Below, piece by piece: positions 12,481 to 22,197 of a stretch of DNA of 64,000 bases. The notes below the pieces were generated by a model that saw only the letters and a program-made list of their open reading frames with translations, searched no databases and had not been told where the DNA came from. Numbering within the stretch: the first letter of the stretch is position 1; every line of letters begins with the position of its first letter. This DNA comes from Euclidia mi (Eukaryota > Arthropoda > Insecta > Lepidoptera > Erebidae). The stretch is from the NCBI GenBank assembly GCA_944739405.2, contig OX123182.2, positions 56,733,183 through 56,797,182 of the forward strand, written 5' to 3'. Both the position numbers and the translations under genes were made by a program.

Positions 12481-15324
12481 ATGCCTAATAATAAATTTTT
12501 AACCGTCGGACTATTTAACGCTGGATCATTAGGCACAAAGCATGACGATTTTATAGCTACAATTTTACATCATCAAGTTGATATAATAGCTATCAATGAA
12601 ACCTGGCTCAGACATGGTGAGGAGGGACGAGCCCCCAATTTACCGAAAGACCGCCTTCGTCATGTTCCTCGTCCAACGCATATTCGTAACGGCCGTGGTG
12701 GAGGTGTGGGCTTTTATATAAAATGTGGTTTGAACGCGCGGACATGCGTGCACCCCGTCCATCCTACGACGGAGCAAATGTGGCTTAAGCTGAAAATGAA
12801 TGGTAACACCATAATCATTGGTACAGCATATCGTCCTCCCTGGTTAGATACGCAAACATTTCTAAACTCTATAATGGATACAATAGCCTCATTTCCACGG
12901 TATGATCATCTTATGGTCCTTGGGGATTGGAATATTAACGTACTTAGCCCTTCTGATGCTAAGTATACACTATTGCATACATTTTTGACGTGCACAGGCC
13001 TTAGACAGGTGGTAACTGCTCCTACTCATTTCACTGAAGGCTCGTCTTCGCTTATCGACATAATTTGCACGGACGCCCAAGTACGGTCTGTGGATGTGGG
13101 GAGCATGGGTAGTATATACGGTCACGCGTTTGTCAAATGTGAATTGCTACTAAAAAAACCAAAAATGAAGCCCCGAATAATAACTTTTAGGCCTCTGGGT
13201 GACATAGATCACGATCAATTCAGCAAAGATATCGGTCTTATAAATTGGGATCGAATTAAACTACTACCAAACATTGACGACATTGTAGTGGATTACACAA
13301 ATGCGTTAACTTGGTTATACGATCTTCACGCACCATTAAAAACAAGGATCATGAAGGAATTACCAGCTCCCTGGATCACCAGTAATGTGCAGCTTATGAT
13401 GCGTTTACGCGACACCGCTCTTAAAAGGTACTGGCGCACAAAGCGTCAAGTACATAGAGATTATTATAAATTATTAAAAAGACAGGTAGATACTGCTTTC
13501 TATAATGAAAAAAAGTGCTATTTTGAGCAACACATTAATAATAATATTAAAAATCCAACGCTTTTATGGAAAAATATTAAATCAAAAATACTACCTCAGC
13601 AATCACTTGAACTGCCAGCTTATCTGAATGATCCTGATGCTATAAATGCTCATTTTCTCAATGTGCCAGGTAACACTAACATAAGCATATCTAGTCTTAC
13701 ATACTTCGAATTGCATAGGTATGGACCAGCCACATTTAGCTTGAAGCCTGTTGAACCCACGGCAATAGCCAGAATAATAAAAGAGCTTCGGTCTAACGCT
13801 GCTGGGACGGACGGACTAACTTTGGATATGATCAACCTGCTCACTCCGCATACTCTTGACATCATAACATTGATGGTGAACAAGTCTATCTGTGATTGCA
13901 AGTTTCCCACTAGCTGGAAAACAGCGGTAGTAAGGCCAATTCCGAAAAATCCCAATGTAACTGATTTGAAACAACTAAGACCTATCAGCATTCTGCCATG
14001 CCTCTCAAAAATTTTAGAAAAGGTGGTAGCGGAACAGCTCCGTTGCTTTCTAGAATGTAATAGGATATTACCAGAAGCACAATCAGGTTTTAGAAAACAT
14101 CGCAGTACAACCACGGCTATTCTGGATGTTATGGACTATATACTGGGGGCGCAGGATCGCGGCGAGGGGACCATCCTGGTCTTGCTTGATTTCTCCAGGG
14201 CATTTGACTGTCTGAATATTCCCCTCCTCTTATCCAAAATGTCATTCTACGGCTTTGAACCTAACACCGTGAAATGGTTTGACTCCTACTTGAGTAACCG
14301 TTCACAGTTCGTGGAACTGAGAAATTCGGATGGAACAGCAACGCAGTCTTGTCTCTCGCATATTAATAGAGGAGTTCCCCAGGGATCAGTGATTGGTCCA
14401 CTTTTGTTCATATTGTTTAGCGCTGACATTATAGGCAGCATCGAGCACTGCCAATACCATCTGTACACTGACGATGTACAAGTGTACTACTCTTTTCAGC
14501 CCAACGATACACAGACAGCGGTGAAAAAAATCAACCAGGATTTGACGGGTATTTTCGGCTGGGCCCGCCACAATTCACTTGTGTTAAGCCCGAACAAATC
14601 TAAATATATGATTTTGGGTTCAAAAAAACAGCGGGAGATCATTTCACGTAGTAATCCGCATATTTGTGTTGATGGCCAGGGTGTCGATCGTGTTCAACTA
14701 GCGAGAAATCTCGGCCTAATGATGGATGAGGAGCTACGCTTTGAGAAGCACATTTCAGACGTAGTCAGAAACTGCTTTTACCGACTCAAAGTGTTATACA
14801 GGCTTAGAGAGCATCTTGACATATCGCTTCGTGAACAGTTGGTGGACTCTTTGGTTTTATCTAGATTCAATTATCTGGATACAGCCTACGGACCAAGACT
14901 CCTAGCGAAATCAGCGAATCTCATACAACGAGTGCAGAATGCGTGCGCTCGATTTTGCTACAATATTCCGCCAAGACATCATGTCACATCTTACCTAAAT
15001 CTACATAATATACTTAGGATGTCATACAGAAGGGAATTACACTTAGCTACTCTACTATTTGGTGTCATCAAAAATGAAACTCCAAGCTACCTATACAATA
15101 AAATTGTTTGGATAAGTGAAAATAGTAGATATCCGAAAAGAACTGTTTCGTGTCCATTACGTGTACCACCGCACAGGACCACAGCATTTCGTGGTTCTTT
15201 TAGATACAATTCTACCAGGTGCTGGAACAATTTGCCACCGCCGATTCGTAATATAAAAAGTGCACAAAACTTTAAAGACAAACTTAAAGCCATGCTTTTA
15301 CTTAAACAAAAAACCAGCACATAA
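12481..15324 (+). CDS. Non-LTR ORF2 polyprotein: APE-type endonuclease and reverse transcriptase
   Basis: A 947-codon frame from the ATG at 12481. The N-terminal third is an apurinic-endonuclease-like domain (LFNAGSL, INETWL, GDWNIN, LIDIICTD). Its usual SDH motif reads Tyr-Gly-His (13126-13136), an apparent Asp-to-Gly change. The reverse transcriptase follows: RPIPKN, LRPISIL, QSGFRKHRST, LLDFSRAFD, GVPQGSVIGPLLF. The normal YADD box reads YTDD (14464-14475). The C-terminal region (SLVLSRFNYLDTAYG, RVQNACARF) is typical of the family. The enzyme would nick DNA and prime reverse transcription there. The full length suggests recent activity, but the two changes make this copy doubtful as an active enzyme. 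Confidence 0.88.
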   Translation: MPNNKFLTVGLFNAGSLGTKHDDFIATILHHQVDIIAINETWLRHGEEGRAPNLPKDRLRHVPRPTHIRNGRGGGVGFYIKCGLNARTCVHPVHPTTEQMWLKLKMNGNTIIIGTAYRPPWLDTQTFLNSIMDTIASFPRYDHLMVLGDWNINVLSPSDAKYTLLHTFLTCTGLRQVVTAPTHFTEGSSSLIDIICTDAQVRSVDVGSMGSIYGHAFVKCELLLKKPKMKPRIITFRPLGDIDHDQFSKDIGLINWDRIKLLPNIDDIVVDYTNALTWLYDLHAPLKTRIMKELPAPWITSNVQLMMRLRDTALKRYWRTKRQVHRDYYKLLKRQVDTAFYNEKKCYFEQHINNNIKNPTLLWKNIKSKILPQQSLELPAYLNDPDAINAHFLNVPGNTNISISSLTYFELHRYGPATFSLKPVEPTAIARIIKELRSNAAGTDGLTLDMINLLTPHTLDIITLMVNKSICDCKFPTSWKTAVVRPIPKNPNVTDLKQLRPISILPCLSKILEKVVAEQLRCFLECNRILPEAQSGFRKHRSTTTAILDVMDYILGAQDRGEGTILVLLDFSRAFDCLNIPLLLSKMSFYGFEPNTVKWFDSYLSNRSQFVELRNSDGTATQSCLSHINRGVPQGSVIGPLLFILFSADIIGSIEHCQYHLYTDDVQVYYSFQPNDTQTAVKKINQDLTGIFGWARHNSLVLSPNKSKYMILGSKKQREIISRSNPHICVDGQGVDRVQLARNLGLMMDEELRFEKHISDVVRNCFYRLKVLYRLREHLDISLREQLVDSLVLSRFNYLDTAYGPRLLAKSANLIQRVQNACARFCYNIPPRHHVTSYLNLHNILRMSYRRELHLATLLFGVIKNETPSYLYNKIVWISENSRYPKRTVSCPLRVPPHRTTAFRGSFRYNSTRCWNNLPPPIRNIKSAQNFKDKLKAMLLLKQKTST

Positions 15325-17042
15325 ATTATTGGATATTCTATATTATTTATTATTATTACTATTTTATTTATTTTATTTTACTATTATCCTAGTGAGCTTT
15401 ATTCGATGACACCACAGCCCCCTTTTACAGGCCTATTTATTTATTTATACCTACTATTTTATGGACTATATTTTGACTTATGATTTAATTTAATGATATT
15501 TGTTGACATACCAAATTAATAATTACCCTTCCTATTGCATAATTATATTATTCTCATGACATATACCTAATTCATTCTTTACAGCTAACCGTTGATATTC
15601 ATTTCGTTGACATATTCATTTTTATTCTTGTTGACATTACTAATTTTAAATAATCATATATTAATTCATATGACTAATTTTTAATAATCAAACTGCTAAG
15701 ATTTGGAAGCCTACTAGCCCGAAGGGGCCTCAGTTGAAAAACAGGGCTGCAATTGCAATTGTATTTGCAGCATAATGCTGAACTGTGGCCTTTTTGCCAC
15801 ACAATATTATGCCGAGCCTATCCAATACATACATTATTTGCCTTCGAAATCCTCTGCATTCCTTTCCTCTTCTTACTTATTTTAAGTGTTCTTGACGCTG
15901 GCGTCATGTGGCGTGGCTCGCGCAGCTCTGAAATTATTTTATATACCTTTTAAAGTTGGCATACTTACATTTAGCTTATTATGTTGCAGTAGCTAAAACA
16001 GAGATTATTGTATTTCCTTGGTTCAAAGATGAGGCGTCATATCAGTACATTTATGATTAATTAAGTATGTGTGATCATGATTTAAAGATAAAGACAATAA
16101 AATTTATTTTGTAAAACATGTGTGTACAGTACAAGTTACATTGCAAGCATGATGGTCAGTTCTGAAATGTGAGTGCTAGGTACATGTTTTACCGTTGCGG
16201 TGTATATTTATTCATACTAAGACTAAGAATGCATTAATGTCACAAATCTGTAATGTGTATGTACAAATATATGTATGAATGGGTGTATGGTATTGTTATG
16301 GACAAACATTTGCGCCTAGCCGCTATAGGTAATACAAGTTTTCACGTACCTCCTCGTTCTTCTCTGTCGGCGGCGCAATGCTATCGCAATTCATTGTTCA
16401 CTTAATGCATGTAATCTGTGTTCACATTCTATCTTATGGTAACTTAAGGTAATGACATGTCGGAAACCTGTAAACAGTGAATAAAAAAAAAAATTATATA
16501 TATATAATCATAATCAGAAGATCATATTCAGATGATACACAACCTTTGTTTTAAATTACTTATAATAAAAATATCATAGTCATAAGATAAGAAGTGCTTA
16601 CCTAATGTTCATGGCTCACGTATTGTACCTATTAACCCAACAGGGAATGAATTGTTGTATGCACACTTGTATATGCATGTTGATTACACGTAATCGTATC
16701 GTAGGTACTCCAGATGTACACAACTACTGTCGCCGTTCATAGATGTTATTATTTGTTATCGATCGCACGAGCGAGCGAGTACGGCGTGCGCGCGTGCTTG
16801 TTGCAGCTCTGCGCGAGCGTCACTGGCTCACTGGCTGTGCTGTGGCTGACCCGCGCGTCGCGTCACAACACAAGTTATGGGCCGAAGCTACATGAGTAGA
16901 TAATAATTAATAATATAGCCGTGCCTGCGGTGGCGCCAGCCAGCGAGAAATTTGCGCGTCTTACTTCTTTGTTTTTGTCTTTCTTTAGCTTTTTTATTTA
17001 TTCCTATAATTATTGTCATAATATTGTGTTGGTGCAAATAAA
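15325..17042. other. Non-coding: LINE 3' region and unassigned sequence
   Basis: The first 640 bp after ORF2 are AT-rich and may be its 3' untranslated region. The rest shows no gene. A GC-richer patch lies at 16760-16965. The stretch ends with AATAAA at 17037-17042, immediately before the hexanucleotide array, which looks like the 3' end of a plus-strand LINE, either the 11-15 kb element or another truncated one. Confidence 0.55.
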
Positions 17043-18485
17043 TTCATTCTTATTCTTATTCTTATTCTTATTCTTATTCTTATTCTTATTCTTATTCTTA
17101 TTCTTATTCTTATTCTTATTCTTATTCTTATTCTTATTCTTATTCTTATTCTTATTCTTATTCTTATTCTTATTCTTATTCTTATTCTTATTCTTATTCT
17201 TATTCTTATTCTTATTCTTATTCTTATTCTTATTCTTATTCTTATTCTTATTCTTATTCTTATTCTTATTCTTATTCTTATTCTTATTCTTATTCTTATT
17301 CTTATTCTTATTCTTATTCTTATTCTTATTCTTATTCTTATTCTTATTCTTATTCTTACTCTTACTCTTACTCTTACTCTTACTCTTACTCTTACTCTTA
17401 CTCTTACTCTTACTCTTACTCTTACTCTTACTCTTACTCTTACTCTTACTCTTACTCTTACTCTTACTCTTACTCTTACTCTTACTCTTACTCTTACTCT
17501 TACTCTTACTCTTACTCTTACTCTTACTCTTACTCTTACTCTTACTCTTACTCTTACTCTTACTCTTACTCTTACTCTTACTCTTACTCTTACTCTTACT
17601 CTTACTCTTACTCTTACTCTTACTCTTACTCTTACTCTTACTCTTACTCTTACTCTTACTCTTACTCTTACTCTTACTCTTACTCTTACTCTTACTCTTA
17701 CTCTTACTCTTACTCTTACTCTTACTCTTACTCTTACTCTTACTCTTACTCTTACTCTTACTCTTACTCTTACTCTTACTCTTACTCTTACTCTTACTCT
17801 TACTCTTACTCTTACTCTTACTCTTACTCTTACTCTTACTCTTACTCTTACTCTTACTCTTACTCTTACTCTTACTCTTACTCTTACTCTTACTCTTACT
17901 CTTACTCTTACTCTTACTCTTACTCTTACTCTTATTCTTATTCTTATTCTTATTCTTATTCTTATTCTTATTCTTATTCTTATTCTTATTCTTATTCTTA
18001 TTCTTATTCTTATTCTTATTCTTATTCTTATTCTTATTCTTATTCTTATTCTTATTCTTATTCTTATTCTTATTCTTATTCTTATTCTTATTCTTATTCT
18101 TATTCTTATTCTTATTCTTATTCTTATTCTTATTCTTATTCTTATTCTTATTCTTATTCTTATTCTTATTCTTATTCTTATTCTTATTCTTATTCTTATT
18201 CTTATTCTTATTCTTATTCTTATTCTTATTCTTATTCTTATTCTTATTCTTATTCTTATTCTTATTCTTATTCTTATTCTTATTCTTATTCTTATTCTTA
18301 TTCTTATTCTTATTCTTATTCTTATTCTTATTCTTATTCTTATTCTTATTCTTATTCTTATTCTTATTCTTATTCTTATTCTTATTCTTATTCTTATTCT
18401 TATTCTTATTCTTATTCTTATTCTTATTCTTATTCTTATTCTTATTCTTATTCTTATTCTTATTCTTATTCTATTCTTATTCTTA
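17043..18485 (+). repeat. Hexanucleotide array: (TTCTTA)n-(CTCTTA)n-(TTCTTA)n
   Basis: About 240 six-base units without interruption. Block A is 52 TTCTTA units (17047-17358), block B is 96 CTCTTA units (17359-17934), block C is about 92 TTCTTA units (17935-18485) with a single one-base loss near 18473. Block borders are sharp: no mixed units occur. AATAAA directly precedes the array, so it probably grew from a LINE 3' tandem tail. The plus-strand open frame through it (a Leu/Phe polymer) is a by-product of the repeat and not a gene. Confidence 0.97.
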
Positions 18486-19302
18486 TACTTCTTACATTCG
18501 TTGGTAGAGATTTTAGAAGATTGCAGTTTATCGCGTTTTGTAGTTTGGGATACTTAGTTCTCTTTTATTATTAATGGCTTTATCGCTTTAAGAGCGTAAT
18601 GCCATTTTGTTCTGCAACTTACTTTGTTGATAAATAGATAATTTACCCACAAATTGTGTATTTTATTTGAATGTAGTTGCGTCTCGTTTGAACAATCGTA
18701 AAATAATGATATATTTTTAGTTTATATATTTTAGGAGAATCAGTAACATCTATGCTAATTTTATATTATAATGTCGTATAAAGCACCCGTATAATATAAG
18801 TAATATTCTAACTTCATTCACACAGTACCATCTAGTCCCAAACTAAGCAGAGCTTGCACTGTGGGTAGTAGATAATAATAATAATAATAATATTTTTATT
18901 GGCAAGTAAATCATTGTAGTACAACAACGTTTAAATCAAATAAAAACGTCACCGCATCGTTTTGATCTTGTATCGATTTCACATAAAATCGATTTAAAAT
19001 GTGCAGCTCTGCTTTTGTCTTTGGCTGTGACAGTTAGATGCTACAAAATACTTCTGCGTTTTGATGTCAATCTGAAATAAGTCATTTGATAATTCAAACG
19101 TTCCTATCTACATTGTTTAACTTTCATACAATAACTTTCCTTTTACCTACATTGTTCATTCTTAACTAACAATTGAAACACCGATATCTTCTTTTTCCGC
19201 CTTTTCTGAGTGAAAATAGAATCATTTATAGACTCTGTTACTTACGCAAAATTTTTTGATATATTTTTAGTACTGTTCGCTTCAATTTAATTTCAGACAT
19301 TT
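18486..19302. other. Non-coding spacer between array and Penelope copy
   Basis: No gene is seen. It contains a LINE tail (18875-18960) and otherwise AT-rich unique-looking sequence. Confidence 0.55.
18875..18960 (-). mobile_element. LINE 3'-end fragment with (ATA)n tail
   Basis: A run of ATA trinucleotides (18875-18891) is followed by 'tttttattggcaagtaaatc'. On the minus strand this reads as a LINE 3' end with an AATAAAA signal next to an (ATT)n tail. No reading frame is retained. Confidence 0.55.
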
Positions 19303-19400
19303 TGAAATTAAACTACAGTTTACGGATTTTATCGCGTTATATTGGTTTCACTTGTTATTACATTTAAACCGAATGATCTAGAAACTACATTTTTATTACT

Positions 19401-19445
19401 AGCCGACGTTTCGAATTCTTTACAGGATTCATGTTCACGGCAGAC
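19401..19445 (-). ncRNA. Mirror copy of the hammerhead-like motif
   Basis: Reverse complement of the motif at 20572-20618, inside the left arm of the inverted repeat, with the same GAAACGTC and stem II candidate. Same caveats apply. Confidence 0.38.
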
Positions 19446-19564
19446 TGAGGTGGTATTTGTCTTTGTCTTGAATTTAAAAGTTATCTCAAAGTACCCGAAC
19501 ATTTTTCAACTATTGGTGTTACTATCTACGCAGAATGTGCTCACTGTGTCTTGATGTCTTCTGG

Positions 19565-20175
19565 TGACTTTGTCCTTCTTGGGTTTCATTAGGCTGATAA
19601 CAGGGTCCCAAGCTGGAGGAACATTCCAACCATCTTCCCTATTGAAATTAGGATGTTTTTTAATTTCTATAGCTTCTTGTATCATTCTTGGAATAAAGCG
19701 GTGTTATTTTGCGAGTATCTGTGGTTTATCAAATCGCAGGTAATGGTTGGTTCCTTGTTCTACATGTTCACACACAGCAGACTTCGTCGAGCGTTTGTGT
19801 TTAATGTCAGCTATATGTTCCTTTGGTCGAATGTCTATGCTTTTCTTGGTTTGTCCAATGTATGAGAGCCTACACTCACAGTCTATCTTGTACACCCCGG
19901 CCTCTTGTAAGGGTAACTGACTCTTGACAGATGGTAATAATTGGCTTATCTTCGTTGGTGGCTTGTAGAAAGTTTTGATTGAAGCTCGCTTCAAGATGTA
20001 GCCAATCTTGTCGGTCACGCCCTTGATGTATGGGAGGACAGCAGGTTATCTCTCTACTGTGGCTGGCTTATTCTTCGGGGATCTGTGACGTTGGCGCGGC
20101 GGTCGGAGCTTGTTGTCTTGCAGAACTTGCTTGACATGTTGAAGCTCGGCGTCCAGGTGTTTGTTGTTCAAGAGA
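19565..20175 (-). pseudogene. Penelope-like polyprotein C-terminus with GIY-YIG endonuclease (broken)
   Basis: The frame reads 'HLDAELQHVKQVLQDNKL' near 20110-20160, reaches an in-frame TAA at 20046-20048, resumes with LPYIKGVTDKI and enters the endonuclease: GVYKI, then SYIGQT, the GIY-YIG signature, then IRPKEH and AVCEH. A second TAA at 19704-19706 follows ILAK, after which family-like sequence (MIQEAIEIKKHPNFNREDGW) continues to about 19565. In PLEs this nuclease cuts the target during target-primed reverse transcription. The reverse transcriptase domain is absent here. Family assignment is secure; activity is excluded by the stops. Confidence 0.88.
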
Positions 20176-20716
20176 AGCATAGGCATTCGACTAAAGGAAC
20201 ATATAGCTGACATTAAACACAAACGCTCGACGAAGTCTGCTGTGTGTGAACATGTAGAACAAGGAACCAACCATTACCTGCGATTTGATAAACCACAGAT
20301 ACTCGCAAAATAACACCGCTTTATTTCAAGAATGATACAAGAAGCTATTGAAATTAAAAAACATCCTAATTTCAATAGGGAAGATGGTTGGAATGTTCCT
20401 CCAGCTTGGGACCCTGTTATCAGGCTAATGAAACCCAAGAAGGACAAAGTCACCAGAAGACATCAAGACACAGTGAGCACATTCTGCGTAGATAGTAACA
20501 CCAATAGTTGAAAAATGTTCGGGTACTTTGAGATAACTTTTAAATTCAAGACAAAGACAAATACCACCTCAGTCTGCCGTGAACATGAATCCTGTAAAGA
20601 ATTCGAAACGTCGGCTAGTAATAAAAATGTAGTTTCTAGATCATTCGGTTTAAATGTAATAACAAGTGAAACCAATATAACGCGATAAAATCCGTAAACT
20701 GTAGTTTAATTTCAAT
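20169..20716 (+). mobile_element. Penelope-like element, 3' end, plus-strand copy (inverted partner)
   Basis: Begins inside the endonuclease (KRSIGIRLKEH) and runs to the same 3' point as the minus-strand copy. It has the same stop after ILAK (20311-20313) and then the same family-like tail up to a TGA at 20509-20511. The identity is very high; the few differences noticed are near the junction (20170-20195) and two single bases elsewhere. The shared nonsense codon means both arms come from one already broken source. Confidence 0.87.
20572..20618 (+). ncRNA. Hammerhead-ribozyme-like motif in Penelope repeat (degenerate)
   Basis: The segment holds 'gaatcc-tgtaaa-gaattc' (a stem II candidate with one mismatch) followed directly by 'gaaacgtcggc', matching the GAAA plus GUC cleavage-site side of type I hammerheads known from PLE terminal repeats. 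The CUGAUGA core strand is degraded (reads AACATGA) and stem I is weak, so self-cleavage is unlikely. The mirror copy lies at 19401-19445 on the minus strand. Confidence 0.4.
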
Positions 20717-21761
20717 GGGACATTCGCGTAAACCCAAGAAAATATTCAGACATTTTGATGTATGGAGATCTGCCATTGTCCTTTCTCACAAAATTGTCTT
20801 AGAATCCATTGTTAATTAGACATTTCGTATTGTTTTGCTATAATAGGTATAAATATGTTTTGTGAGTGTGAAATGTTTGCCGTCGGATCGTCACAATGGC
20901 GCAAATTTTTCGCTGCTATGATAAATGGTTATTGTAAAGTGATATCGGTCACATAGGCTAAATTAATGTATATAACCTTCGCATCGTCTACCCTTGTCAA
21001 TATTTGTGCAGTGAGAAAGTGATTTTCGTGCATAATTTATCTGTATTGTGGAAAAATATTTCACATGGTGTAAGAAAATACCAAGTGACCTGCATATATC
21101 AATTTTTTTTGACATGAAAAGGTTAAAGGTAAGCTATTTTAATATAATTCTCATATAGAGTAACTTCTGAACGGTATACGGTTTAAAATTTACGTCATAT
21201 AATCACACCAAACGCGAGAAAATTAAAGTTTTATAACCTAGGATCTTATAAACTTGACATTCTCAAAATGGCTGGACACTACCGGAGAAAATGCATTTTG
21301 GAGCGGGGCATGCGAGGGGTTAAAAGAAAATTAAAGTTAATAAATATGGCCTCCTGAGCCTCGAAATTTTTGTAGTCAGTATGTAGTTAGACAGAAAAGC
21401 TTGTTTATGTATATTTTGTAAATGCTTGTCGTTTTAAACACTTCAAATAATATTTTTTTTGCGTTGGATAAATAACTAAGGAGTAAGCATAATTCAAGAC
21501 GTATAGTTCCATAACAATAGCACCAAGTTAGTACGTATAAAATTGACTGCAAGCCTTACGTTGGGATTAGCGTGAAATTTTATTGTTGGCAAATAATATT
21601 ACTAAGGAAACGTCGGTTCTCGTGCAGCAAAAATACTTGGATTCAATATTCATATTGTCGGTTACTGCAAGTGGTCTGCTAGATTGGAAACTGAAAATAA
21701 AATTGTAAAACTTGCTCAATAAGTACATAAGCAGCTTTGTGTGGCCATAACAACTTATAGG
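20717..21761. other. Non-coding spacer
   Basis: AT-rich with no supported gene, RNA or repeat structure on either strand. It separates the Penelope inverted repeat from the retroposon that hosts the Harbinger element. Confidence 0.5.
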
Positions 21762-21798
21762 TACACTAGCTGTTACCCGTGGTTTTACCCGCGTCCTG

Positions 21799-21819
21799 GG
21801 GGCTTATTCACTATGACCA
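21799..21819 (+). repeat. Harbinger left terminal inverted repeat
   Basis: 21 bp, identical to the reverse complement of 30113-30133. Interior to it, several ACGT-containing motifs (taacgtg, cacgtcggcacgtta, gcacgttt) follow within 200 bp. Confidence 0.92.
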
Positions 21820-22080
21820 TTTTGAAGTCTTAACGTGTTTTAACGTGCTAGTTACTCACGTCGGCACGTTATTGGCATAAACGGTATTCACTATGCCAAT
21901 TTCAAGTTTGACAGGCACGGTAGCGCACGTTTCCAACACGGTTTTAGCTGTCAAAATTCCGTGAGCGAAGAGGTCACGTAACGCGTTTTCAAATACGTTA
22001 GTGTTTAATAATTTTATTTGTTTTTTTGCTCTTGGTTTCTTTTTTTGTGTCCGTGTAAAAGTTATTTTAACATCAATAAG

Positions 22081-22192
22081 GTAAATACCATTGATTTTTT
22101 ATTATCAGAGATACTTTTATTAATTCTATGGATAGGTAAGTTTACATAGTTAAATAAATGAGTATCTTTTCATTTCTTTTCACTAATTTCAG
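22081..22192 (+). other. Possible 5' UTR intron of the Myb-like gene
   Basis: A donor (aag/gtaaat) at 22080/22081 and a pyrimidine-rich acceptor (ctaatttcag) ending at 22192 lie just upstream of the ATG. They suggest a leader intron in the Harbinger Myb-like transcript. Inferred from consensus only. Confidence 0.4.
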
Positions 22193-22197
22193 TAGTC

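Larger units (their letters stand above)
11030..15324 (+). mobile_element. Two-ORF non-LTR retrotransposon (CR1/Jockey-like)
   Basis: Coding core of a LINE with ORF1 (11093-12100) and ORF2 (12481-15324) on the same strand, separated by 380 bp of very AT-rich sequence. ORF2 carries endonuclease then reverse transcriptase, the order of the Jockey/CR1 group. Both frames are open throughout, so the copy is fairly young, but two conserved catalytic positions in ORF2 are altered. The true 5' end (possibly including the 19-bp repeats at 10.73 kb) and 3' end (somewhere in 15.33-17.04 kb) could not be fixed, and no target duplication was found. Confidence 0.8.
19303..20175 (-). mobile_element. Penelope-like element, 3' part, minus-strand copy
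   Basis: The 3' portion of a Penelope-like retroelement (PLE) including its GIY-YIG endonuclease. Its 3' 546 bp (19303-19848) form an almost perfect inverted repeat with the plus-strand copy at 20169-20716. The 5' end stops where the other copy begins, so the two copies face away from each other. PLEs often carry partial copies in direct or inverted order around the main body, and this fits. Confidence 0.85.

Noticed and set aside
12075..12488. A hydrophobic 137-codon frame between LINE ORF1 and ORF2
   Set aside because: It overlaps both ORFs in another frame and its Ile/Leu/Tyr content follows from AT-rich sequence; no membrane-protein family resemblance.
17043..18485. Telomeric repeat
   Set aside because: The insect telomere unit is TTAGG; neither TTCTTA nor CTCTTA nor their complements match.
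16921..18507. A 528-codon open frame of Leu/Phe dipeptides
   Set aside because: It is the translation of the hexanucleotide array, with no start context or conserved sequence; the frame is open only because the unit has no stop in that phase.
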